The notes beneath the pieces were generated by a model. It was not told the origin of the DNA, made no database searches, and saw only the letters and a list, made by a program, of their open reading frames with translations. Shown piece by piece: positions 1 to 6,482 of a stretch of 24,422 nucleotides of DNA. Position 1 is the first letter of the stretch; every line of letters begins with the position of its first letter. This DNA is from Candidatus Dadabacteria bacterium UBA1144 (GTDB taxonomy: Bacteria; Desulfobacterota_D; UBA1144). The stretch is from contig CAJIYY010000073.1 of NCBI GenBank assembly GCA_905181755.1, forward strand, positions 1-24,422, in the 5' to 3' direction. A program made the position numbers and the translations under genes.

Positions 1-1529
1 AAGTGTTTACCCTCTTTTAAAGTTTCCGCGCTTTTTACTTCCAAATTTTTTGTTAAAAAAACTGGTACCTCATTGTTCTTACCAAAAGGCTCAATCTTCT
101 TAATATCATCGATAAGATCACTATTAACACTATCAAAACCAATTTCCATATCCACATCTATGGTTTCGGTAAAGTCATAATCATAAAGTTCAATAGAGCG
201 CTCAAAAGAGTCTTTGAAATTATCTATTTCTTCTAATTTTATCGTAATTCCAGCCGCACCTGCATGACCGCCAAACTGGATTAGCGAGGAATCACATTCT
301 TTTAGTACTTCAAATAGATTAATACCGTTGGTTGTTCGAAGGCTACCCTTCCCAATCTCTCCATTTATTGAAATCACAGTGCAGGGTCTATTGTACTTCT
401 CCACCATTTTTGAAGCAACAATACCGATAACTCCAGGATGCCAATCAGTACAAGATAGAACCAAGGAATTTCTATCAGGATTTTCTTTCATTAAAGAATT
501 GGCTTGAACAAAAGCCTCTGCAGACACCTTCTCTTGAATCATTCTTCTTCTGCTGTTGTCTTGATCAATTATCTGCATTAAAGACTCAACCTCAGTCTCT
601 TCAGATTCTATTAGGAGCCTTACTGCATTAGAAGCCCTACCAACCCTTCCTGTTGCATTAATCTTTGGGGCTATTCCAAAAGATACATCTCTTGCCGTAT
701 AAATAGTTTTGTCGTTTTTTAATAACGCTAAAAGACCTAACCTCTTAGTTTTAGGTATTTCTTTTAATCCATTATGAACAAAGATTCTATTGACTCCCAC
801 TATGGGCATGCTGTCAGCAATGGTTCCTATAGCCACCAGGTCTAAATATCTAGCTAAGTTTGGTTCTTGAATATACTCGAAATGACCCTTATCTCTCAGC
901 TTTTGCCTAAGAGCCATTATAAGATTAAAAACTACTCCAGCTGCACAGATTTCCTTAAAAGGATATTCGCAGTCTTTCTGCTGCGGATTCACTATAGAAA
1001 AAGCATCAGGTTTAGTTTCGGGAACGGTATGATGATCGGTAATTAAGAAATCTAAATTTAAATCTTTACAATTCTCAACTAATTCATTTTCGGAAATACC
1101 GCAATCTGTAGAAATTATTAAACCGGCCCCATTACTTGCCAACCCCTTAATTGACTTAAGGTTAATTCCATACCCCTCTTCTATTCTTTCTGGTATGTAA
1201 AATTCAACTTTGGCATCTACACTTTTTAAAAAACTATAGAGAATTGTTGTAGAAGTTACGCCATCACAATCGAAATCTCCATAAACGACCATCTTCTCGC
1301 CGCTCTCAATTGATTCTATTATTCTATCAGTTGTCTTTTCCATATCTTTTAATAAAAAAGGATTCGGAAGCTTATCTAGCGTGGGACTTAGGAAGACACC
1401 TGCATTATTCAAATCATTAACATCTCTATTAACAAGAAAAGTCGAAAGCTCCAGGGAAATATGCAGCTGAGAAGATAAAAGTTCTACAGTTTTATTGTCA
1501 GGATCTTTTACATTCCACAAACGATTCAT
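1..1529 (-). CDS. recJ: Single-stranded-DNA-specific exonuclease RecJ, C-terminus cut by window edge
   Basis: RecJ is a cytoplasmic 5'-3' ssDNA exonuclease of the DHH phosphoesterase family, acting in RecF-pathway recombination and mismatch or base-excision repair. I translated it by hand because it has no stop inside the window. The start is ATG at 1527-1529, giving MNRLWNVKDPD. The protein shows the N-terminal RecJ pattern FLSPTLDKLPNPFLLKDM, the metal-binding GDFDCDG motif (D85, D87, D89), the DHH motif (D165-H166-H167) and the DHHA1-domain GGH (420-422). About 509 codons are present against 577 residues in E. coli RecJ, so only the end of the C-terminal OB-like part should be missing. It lies 5 bp downstream of aroQ and is probably co-transcribed with aroQ and murJ. 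No frameshift or missing catalytic residue was seen. The family call is very secure. Confidence 0.95.
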   Translation of the reverse strand, partial: MNRLWNVKDPDNKTVELLSSQLHISLELSTFLVNRDVNDLNNAGVFLSPTLDKLPNPFLLKDMEKTTDRIIESIESGEKMVVYGDFDCDGVTSTTILYSFLKSVDAKVEFYIPERIEEGYGINLKSIKGLASNGAGLIISTDCGISENELVENCKDLNLDFLITDHHTVPETKPDAFSIVNPQQKDCEYPFKEICAAGVVFNLIMALRQKLRDKGHFEYIQEPNLARYLDLVAIGTIADSMPIVGVNRIFVHNGLKEIPKTKRLGLLALLKNDKTIYTARDVSFGIAPKINATGRVGRASNAVRLLIESEETEVESLMQIIDQDNSRRRMIQEKVSAEAFVQANSLMKENPDRNSLVLSCTDWHPGVIGIVASKMVEKYNRPCTVISINGEIGKGSLRTTNGINLFEVLKECDSSLIQFGGHAGAAGITIKLEEIDNFKDSFERSIELYDYDFTETIDVDMEIGFDSVNSDLIDDIKKIEPFGKNNEVPVFLTKNLEVKSAETLKEGKH

Positions 1530-1534
1530 TAATA

Positions 1535-1966
1535 TTACTTATCTAAACCATCTAAAGCATCAAGAGCCATTAAATATCCTTGATAGCCAAAGCCAGAGAT
1601 AACTCCTATCGCAATAGAAGAAACATAGGAGTGCTGTCTAAAGTCTTCTCTACTAAAAATATTAGAAAGATGGACCTCAACAAAACTAGCCTTAACCGCC
1701 AAGAGGGCATCCCTAATTGCTATGCTAGTATGAGTAAATGCCGCGGGGTTTATAACAATATGGTCTACGACTCCGGAAGATTCCTGAATCCTAGAAACAA
1801 TTTTACCTTCTTCATTAGATTGAAAAAAATCGACTTCTATATTCATAGAGTCAGCTTTTTTTTGGATGTAAGAGTTTATTTGATCAAGAGTGAGCTTTCC
1901 ATAGACATCCTCTTCCCTTTGTCCTAGCATGTTTAAATTCGGGCCATTTAAGAATAGAATTTTCAT
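1535..1966 (-). CDS. aroQ: Type II 3-dehydroquinate dehydratase
   Basis: Catalyses 3-dehydroquinate to 3-dehydroshikimate in the shikimate pathway (cytoplasmic; the family is dodecameric). At 143 aa it has the family's usual length. Visible motifs are NGPNLNMLG at 7-15, catalytic Tyr22 in the flexible loop (DVYG), QSNEEG at 49-54, INPAAFTHTS with the catalytic His79, EVHLSNI with His99, and REDFR at 106-110. The type II enzyme is unrelated to the AroD type of E. coli. ATG at 1964-1966 is the natural start because NGPNLN follows directly. No clear Shine-Dalgarno (SD) site precedes it. It sits 43 bp downstream of murJ and 5 bp upstream of recJ on the same strand. A small internal ORF on the opposite strand is a shadow. 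Confidence 0.97.
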   Translation of the reverse strand: MKILFLNGPNLNMLGQREEDVYGKLTLDQINSYIQKKADSMNIEVDFFQSNEEGKIVSRIQESSGVVDHIVINPAAFTHTSIAIRDALLAVKASFVEVHLSNIFSREDFRQHSYVSSIAIGVISGFGYQGYLMALDALDGLDK

Positions 1967-2009
1967 ATTTTAAGATTAATGCAAAAAAGAAAGTATGTAC
2001 AATAATAAT

Positions 2010-3530
2010 TTACTTAAAAATCATCTTAAGTTCTTTCAACTTAATCATCCTAGACAAGGAACAAAAAGCTACTGCTGAAAGAAGTATTATAAGCGTTAGG
2101 CTGAAGACCTTACTCGCGTCATTAAAAAAGTATTGGATGATTTTCTGACTAAAAAGAATTGAAAAAGAAGACATAGAAGATATTAAAATAAAATATTTCA
2201 GTATCTCTTTTAGTTTAATTTCATTAAACAAATCTTTTAACTTTAGTATGAGAAATAAAAACAAGAAAAATGAAGAAGCTGAGGAAGCAAGTGCCAGACC
2301 AAGAAAACCTAGGTTAAAATAAAAACCCAAAGCGTAGCAGAGAAAGAAGTTTATAACGAGGTTGTATGCTCCAAAAAGAACAGGAAGTTTAGTATTCTTG
2401 GTTGCATAAAAAGCTTGAACAAGAAGTCTTACTCCGGCTACAAAAACAAGACCAAACGAATATGCAAGGAGAGCTCTATATGTTAAATTCGCATCGTCAA
2501 GAGTAAATTCCCCTCTAGAATATAAAATAAAGCATAAATCTTGCCCAAGGATGATAAGGGCGAACGCAAAAGGAGTTGACAAAAATAATAGAAATTTTAA
2601 TTTTTCATTTATCGTGTCGGAGAACTTTGAAAAATTTTTATTAACATAATGTTTGGTTAAATCTGGTAATGTTGTGGTTGCTATAGAAACTGCAAAAATA
2701 CCTAATGGAAATTCTATGAGTCTTTCAGCCAAATACAGATAAGTTATAGACCCCTTCTCCATAAAAGATGCAAACTGTGTATTAATTAAGATATTAATAT
2801 TATAGATTGCTAACCCAAAAATCTGCGGGAAAATTACTTTTAATATTTCTTTAGTCTTAGAATTAACGACATTATTAAAATTAAATCCATACCCAAGATT
2901 ATTTTTTAAAATAAATGGAATTTGAAATGCATACTGGAGCAATGCCCCTAAAAGCACTGCATAAGAAAGGATGTATATGTCTATAGTAAAGTAAAAATAG
3001 GAAACTGTTATTGTTCCGATAATACCCAAGTTCATCAGAACAGGAGAGAAAGCCGGAGCGTTAAACCTTTTAATTGAATTTAGCAATCCGGTATTAAGCG
3101 CCGATAAAGATATTAAGAAAAGAAAGGGGGACATTCTTTTTAATAATTCCGAAGATAAATTCTTCGTTTCATCATCAAATCCAAAAGCAAAAATATTTAC
3201 TAGCTCACTTGAGAAGTAATAAAACAGAGCTGTTATTATCAGGAGTGCAGAAAAAACTATAGTGAAAACGTTGTTCCTTAGTGTCTGAAAGAGAAGTTTG
3301 TCTTTTGATAAATTTGCTTCAGTAAAGAAGGGAACCAAGGTGGTGCTTAGTGTTCCCTCGGCCAACAACCTTCTAAATAAATTTGGAATTCTGTATGCCA
3401 CATAAAAAGCATCCGTTTCAAAGCTCGCTCCAAAGAAGAAAGTGATTATCAAATCCCTTAGATAACCCAGAACTCTACTAAAGAAAGTAAGAATTCCAAC
3501 TTTTATGGGCGAAGAAAATAAATTAAAAAT
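2010..3530 (-). CDS. murJ: Lipid II flippase MurJ, predicted ATT start
   Basis: MurJ (MOP superfamily, about 14 membrane segments) flips lipid II across the inner membrane. The first conventional in-frame start is TTG at 3452, which would begin after the conserved SRVLGxxRD segment. Hand translation upstream stays open to a TAA at 3564-3566 and contains no ATG, GTG or TTG. It reads VGILTFFSRVLGYLRD, an excellent match to TM1 of the family. ATT at 3528-3530 lies 6 nt after a strong SD (GAGGAG, 3537-3542, minus strand) and gives 506 aa starting MFNLFSSP, nearly collinear with E. coli MNLLKSLA. The longer form restores R19 and R25, matching functionally important E. coli R18 and R24; D40 and R53-R54 match D39 and R52-R53. 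A perfect TATAAT (3569-3574, minus strand) may be its -10, with only a weak -35. The gene identity is secure; the ATT start is an inference. Confidence 0.92.
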   Translation of the reverse strand: MFNLFSSPIKVGILTFFSRVLGYLRDLIITFFFGASFETDAFYVAYRIPNLFRRLLAEGTLSTTLVPFFTEANLSKDKLLFQTLRNNVFTIVFSALLIITALFYYFSSELVNIFAFGFDDETKNLSSELLKRMSPFLFLISLSALNTGLLNSIKRFNAPAFSPVLMNLGIIGTITVSYFYFTIDIYILSYAVLLGALLQYAFQIPFILKNNLGYGFNFNNVVNSKTKEILKVIFPQIFGLAIYNINILINTQFASFMEKGSITYLYLAERLIEFPLGIFAVSIATTTLPDLTKHYVNKNFSKFSDTINEKLKFLLFLSTPFAFALIILGQDLCFILYSRGEFTLDDANLTYRALLAYSFGLVFVAGVRLLVQAFYATKNTKLPVLFGAYNLVINFFLCYALGFYFNLGFLGLALASSASSFFLFLFLILKLKDLFNEIKLKEILKYFILISSMSSFSILFSQKIIQYFFNDASKVFSLTLIILLSAVAFCSLSRMIKLKELKMIFK

Positions 3531-3547
3531 TTCTTTCTCCTCTTTAC

Positions 3548-3576
3548 TTGGTAATAATTTCTTTTAGAATTATAAA
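3548..3576 (+). promoter_or_regulatory. Candidate promoter of the MBL hydrolase, overlapping a murJ -10
   Basis: TTGGTA (3548-3553), a 17-nt spacer and TATAAA (3571-3576) form a sigma70-like site. The expected start of transcription is near 3583, only about 2 nt before the ATG at 3585, and no SD precedes that ATG, so the mRNA may be leaderless. On the other strand, TATAAT at 3569-3574 could be the murJ -10, overlapping this -10 by four bases. The two promoters would compete. Only 54 bp separate the two start codons. The -35 matches 4 of 6 consensus bases. Confidence 0.4.
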
Positions 3577-3584
3577 TTATTCTG

Positions 3585-4517
3585 ATGGAAAAAAATATAA
3601 GGCAGCTTGACGACATCATATGGCAACTTGACTTAAAAGTTGATAATGAATCGGAGTTCATTGCCCCATACCTAATAAAAGCACAGAATGATTACATTAT
3701 TGTAGATGTAGGTCCAACCTGTGGAATTAAAGAATTAATCAGGCAGCTCGAAACCCTTGGTGTAAATGAGTCAAATCTTAAATATGTTTTCTTAACACAT
3801 ATTCACTTAGACCATTCTGGAGGTCTTGGGACTTTTATGGAGTCTTTTCCTCAGACCCAAATTATTGTTCATAGAAGAGGAGCCCCCCATTTGGTAGATC
3901 CAGATAAAGTTCTTTGGCAATCCTCCCTAGACACATTGGGTTGGGTTGCAGAAATGTATGAAAAGCCCATGCCTGTTAAAGAAGAAAATATAATCTCGAT
4001 TCACGATTCGACCTTCAACATTAAAGTTAATGATTTAGAATTTAACTGGGTAGAGACTCCTGGGCATGCTAGTCATCACTTTAGTTTTATGTTAGAAAAA
4101 AAGGGAATTATGTTTTGTGGCGATTCTGTGGGAATGTTGATCCCAAGCCTGGACTCAGCAATGGTTCCTACCACTCCGCATCCATACAGACTAGAATCTG
4201 GCATCAGCTCAATAAATCTAATGTTAGAAAGAAAGCCTAAAATGCTCGCATTTGCTCATCATGCTATAAGAAATGACGCACCAAACCTTCTAAAGAAACA
4301 TATAGTTCAGCTAGAGCTCTGGAAAAACTGTGTAGCTAGCTGTTTAGATAGAAAAATTTTCACTGAAGAGGATATCGGAATTGAGCTCTCGAAGATTGAC
4401 CCGGACTCAGCAAGACTTCTTAACGCCCCAGACAACTTTGGTGGGCTAAGAAAAGCTCTAGTTGGTAGCATTACAGGATTCATAAACCTTATAAAAAAAG
4501 AAAGGGAGCAAGCCTAA
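3585..4517 (+). CDS. Metallo-beta-lactamase-fold hydrolase (glyoxalase II / LACTB2-like)
   Basis: A 310-aa MBL-fold protein with the full metal-ligand set: THIHLDH (H72, H74, D76, H77), H161 in TPGHASHH, D180 in FCGDS and H225 in FAHHA. This predicts an active dinuclear metal hydrolase of the hydroxyacylglutathione hydrolase or LACTB2-like type. The substrate cannot be read from the sequence; thioester hydrolysis, or nuclease activity by analogy to LACTB2, are both possible. The C-terminal about 75 residues, after the last ligand, are helical-looking and may form the small accessory domain found in LACTB2-type members. No signal peptide is seen, so it is cytoplasmic. It is a stand-alone gene divergent from murJ, and its last 4 bp overlap the 3' end of the small minus-strand ORF. 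ATG at 3585 has no SD but lies 8 nt after a -10-like hexamer. Confidence 0.9.
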   Translation: MEKNIRQLDDIIWQLDLKVDNESEFIAPYLIKAQNDYIIVDVGPTCGIKELIRQLETLGVNESNLKYVFLTHIHLDHSGGLGTFMESFPQTQIIVHRRGAPHLVDPDKVLWQSSLDTLGWVAEMYEKPMPVKEENIISIHDSTFNIKVNDLEFNWVETPGHASHHFSFMLEKKGIMFCGDSVGMLIPSLDSAMVPTTPHPYRLESGISSINLMLERKPKMLAFAHHAIRNDAPNLLKKHIVQLELWKNCVASCLDRKIFTEEDIGIELSKIDPDSARLLNAPDNFGGLRKALVGSITGFINLIKKEREQA

Positions 4518-4804
4518 AAAAGCTCTAATCTTACCCATTTTCCAATGCTTAAGACAACTCTTTTGTTTTCTCTTACCAGGTCATCTGTAGTAAAAATTGA
4601 AATTTCTTCCGGAATTTCTTTGTTAGAGCGGGCCCAACCTAAGTGCTGATGAAGAGAATACAAGAATTGAAACTTAACAATATCACTTCTTTTCTTTAAT
4701 TTAATTTTGACCGAAGCCATAGCTTCTACTTTAACATAGCCTTGACTTTGATTATAAATATTAATAAAATTAGATATATGGCGTATTTTGTCATTTTTTG
4801 GCAT
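4514..4804 (-). CDS. Small hypothetical protein, start uncertain
   Basis: I do not recognise this 96-aa ORF. It is basic in the middle (KIKLKKRSD), has no signal peptide or obvious membrane segment, and ends in a mixed hydrophobic stretch (VVLSIGKWVRLELF). The codons in the 3' two thirds (AGA, GAA, AAA, ATT preferred) resemble the neighbouring real genes, which argues that at least this part is coding. The outer ATG (4802-4804) has no SD and would place the first 28 codons across the dcw promoter and the mraZ repeats. The internal ATG at 4718-4720, giving 68 aa starting MASVKIKL, avoids this and is equally plausible. The gene is convergent with the MBL hydrolase (4-bp overlap) and divergent from mraZ (13 bp). 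It may be a lineage-specific small protein or a chance ORF. Confidence 0.42.
   Translation of the reverse strand: MPKNDKIRHISNFINIYNQSQGYVKVEAMASVKIKLKKRSDIVKFQFLYSLHQHLGWARSNKEIPEEISIFTTDDLVRENKRVVLSIGKWVRLELF
4742..4770 (+). promoter_or_regulatory. Candidate main dcw operon promoter upstream of mraZ
   Basis: TTGACT (4742-4747), an exact 17-nt spacer and TAAAAT (4765-4770) match sigma70 consensus at 5 of 6 bases in each box. Transcription would start near 4777, leaving a leader of about 40 nt that contains the 10-bp-periodic TGNC repeats. A second -10-like hexamer, TATTAT at 4804-4809, lies 8 nt upstream of the mraZ ATG but lacks a credible -35. The promoter lies inside the 5' part of the small minus-strand ORF if that ORF uses its outer start. 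Confidence 0.6.
4779..4803 (+). promoter_or_regulatory. Candidate MraZ operator: three TGNC boxes at 10-bp spacing
   Basis: TGGCG (4779-4783), TGTCA (4789-4793) and TGGCA (4799-4803) are direct repeats with an exact 10-bp period, separated by AT-rich 5-mers. A degenerate TGATT follows in phase at 4809. MraZ proteins are known to bind closely spaced direct repeats with helical periodicity just upstream of mraZ; in E. coli the boxes are TGGGN separated by 5 nt. The position, spacing and box start (TG, G or T, then C in place of G) fit an autoregulatory operator with a changed fourth base. It overlaps the expected transcription start and leader, suiting repression. This is inference from position and pattern. 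Confidence 0.5.
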
Positions 4805-4817
4805 ATTATGATTTGTT

Positions 4818-5255
4818 ATGTTTAGAGGTCAATTTATACACAAAATTTCACAAACAGGGAGAGTGAGTATTCCGTCTAAATTTAGAGACAATCTAAAACT
4901 GAAGCATAAGACAAGTTCACTAATCCTTTCTTCTTTTGAAAACTCTCTAATTTGCTACCCCTTGCCTGAATGGGAAAAGCTTGAATCAAAAATTTCATCA
5001 CTACCACAGTTTAAAAAAGATACTGTTGAATTTGAAAGATACTTAATTGGAAATGCTCATGAGTCTGAGATAGACAATGAAGGAAGAATTATGATACCGA
5101 GTATTTTAAGAAAACATTTTAAAATAAGTAACTCGGCTGTTTTTGTGGGAATGCTCTCACGATTTGAGATTTGGTCAGAAAAGGGTTGGAGCAAAAACCT
5201 TACTTCTAGTTTTAAAAAATTTCAAAAAAGTAGAGAGGTAATAGATGGAATCTGA
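4818..5255 (+). CDS. mraZ: Transcriptional regulator MraZ
   Basis: A 145-aa protein with two AbrB/SpoVT-like half-domains, as in MraZ (E. coli 152 aa). The first half carries the TGRVSIPSKFRD signature (13-24); the second has DNEGRIMIPSILR starting at D86. In the family MraZ forms a ring-shaped oligomer that binds repeats upstream of its own gene and controls the dcw operon. It heads the cluster here, and its stop overlaps rsmH by 11 bp. ATG at 4818 begins the family-typical MFRGQF. No SD is visible, so translation may depend on the leader or on a leaderless transcript. The upstream ATG at 4808 is out of frame. Confidence 0.97.
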   Translation: MFRGQFIHKISQTGRVSIPSKFRDNLKLKHKTSSLILSSFENSLICYPLPEWEKLESKISSLPQFKKDTVEFERYLIGNAHESEIDNEGRIMIPSILRKHFKISNSAVFVGMLSRFEIWSEKGWSKNLTSSFKKFQKSREVIDGI

Positions 5256-6162
5256 TTATCACTTTACAGTTATGAAGAATGAAGCAATTAAAAATCTAAA
5301 CTTAAAAAGAAATGGAACTTATCTAGATGCGACTCTAGGAATGGGAGGCCACACTGATCAAATATCAAAAACCAGAAATGACATAAAGAAGATTATTTGT
5401 CTTGATAATGACATTAATTCAATCAAGCTTGCAAAAATAAGATTAGCAAAGTTTGATGATAAAATTGAGTTTATTTGTGGGAACTTCAAAGACATAGATA
5501 AGCTGATTAATGAAAAGGTCGATGGAGTTATTCTTGACCTTGGTATATCAACCTATCAGCTTCTAAATGCTGATAGAGGGTTTAGCTTCAAGTCTGGAAA
5601 TAAGCTAGACATGAGAATAAGCCTAGAACAAGAACTTACGGCTCATGAAATAGTGAACACCTTCTCTGTAGATAAGATTTCCGAGATCTTAAAAAACTAT
5701 GGTGAGGAAAAAAATCATTTTAAAATTGCTTCCGAAATTGCTAGACAAAGAACAAGATGTGAGATATCTACAGCTGATGAACTTAATAAAATAATAAAGA
5801 AGATCAATAAAAACTCTTCCAAGATTAACTCTTCAACTAGAACCTTCCAGGCATTAAGAATTGCAGTGAACAACGAACTTGATGCTATAGAGAAATTTCT
5901 AGAGAAAAGCGAGTACATCTTAAACAAAGGCGCTCGCTTAGTCGTGATTACTTTTCACTCACTAGAAGACAGAATTGTTAAGAAATTCTTTAAACTATCT
6001 GAATCTAAGTGCTTATGTCCAGAATCAAGAATGATGTGCGATTGCAAAAAGAAACAAACATTAAAAATAATTACTAAAAAACCAATCAGGCCTTCTGTCG
6101 AAGAAGTGTTAGAGAACCCAAGCTCGAGAAGTGCAAAGATGAGGATTGGAGAGGCAATATAA
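5245..6162 (+). CDS. rsmH: 16S rRNA (cytosine(1402)-N(4))-methyltransferase RsmH
   Basis: RsmH (formerly MraW) uses S-adenosylmethionine to N4-methylate C1402 in the decoding centre of 16S rRNA, acting on the small subunit. The 305 aa length matches the family (E. coli 313). The SAM-binding motif DATLGMGGH is at 28-36, followed by an LDLGIST motif, and near the end come the family motif ITFHSLEDR (235-243) and the cysteine-rich KCLCPESRMMCDC typical of this family. The ATG at 5245 lies inside the last codons of mraZ, with a good upstream SD (GAGAGG), which suggests coupled translation. Its stop shares one base with the ftsL start. Confidence 0.98.
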   Translation: MESDYHFTVMKNEAIKNLNLKRNGTYLDATLGMGGHTDQISKTRNDIKKIICLDNDINSIKLAKIRLAKFDDKIEFICGNFKDIDKLINEKVDGVILDLGISTYQLLNADRGFSFKSGNKLDMRISLEQELTAHEIVNTFSVDKISEILKNYGEEKNHFKIASEIARQRTRCEISTADELNKIIKKINKNSSKINSSTRTFQALRIAVNNELDAIEKFLEKSEYILNKGARLVVITFHSLEDRIVKKFFKLSESKCLCPESRMMCDCKKKQTLKIITKKPIRPSVEEVLENPSSRSAKMRIGEAI

Positions 6163-6482
6163 TGAGGGCAAGCTCAATCCCACTAGAAAGAAATAGGACT
6201 CAAATAGTTTCATTGATTAAGCATGCAAGCAGAGGGATAGCCTTAGCTGCAATAAGTATATTCTTATTAATTTCAATTGTTGGGCTTAAAGCTTACAAAA
6301 CTGAGTTGGGGTATGAGCTAACTAAATCAATCAATACTTACTCGAAAATTTCAATAGAAAACAAAAAACTCCGAAGTCTTACTTTAAAGCTCAAGTCACA
6401 TGAAAGGATTGAATCACTAGCTAGAAAGAATAGTATGAAATTTCCAAGTCAGAGGGATTTAATAAGAATTAATAATGAATAA
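6162..6482 (+). CDS. ftsL: Cell division protein FtsL
   Basis: A 106-aa bitopic membrane protein: basic N-terminus, one membrane helix at roughly 26-46 (AAISIFLLISIVGL), then a periplasmic helical, coiled-coil-prone stretch (SIENKKLRSLTLKLKSHERIESLARK). FtsL sequences diverge strongly, so the call rests on size, topology, the LARK-type end motif and the place between rsmH and ftsI. In the family FtsL forms the FtsQBL complex with FtsB and FtsQ and activates FtsWI. The start overlaps the rsmH stop (TAATG), with a GGAGAGG SD upstream. It overlaps ftsI by 8 bp. Confidence 0.9.
   Translation: MRASSIPLERNRTQIVSLIKHASRGIALAAISIFLLISIVGLKAYKTELGYELTKSINTYSKISIENKKLRSLTLKLKSHERIESLARKNSMKFPSQRDLIRINNE

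Noticed and set aside
1580..1927. 115-aa ORF antisense to aroQ
   Set aside because: It lies wholly inside a clearly conserved gene, and its translation has no recognisable domain; it is a shadow frame.
4500..4530. Hairpin GAGC/GCTC at the convergent ends of the hydrolase and the small ORF
   Set aside because: A four-base stem with a 12-nt loop and no following T-run; not credible as a terminator.
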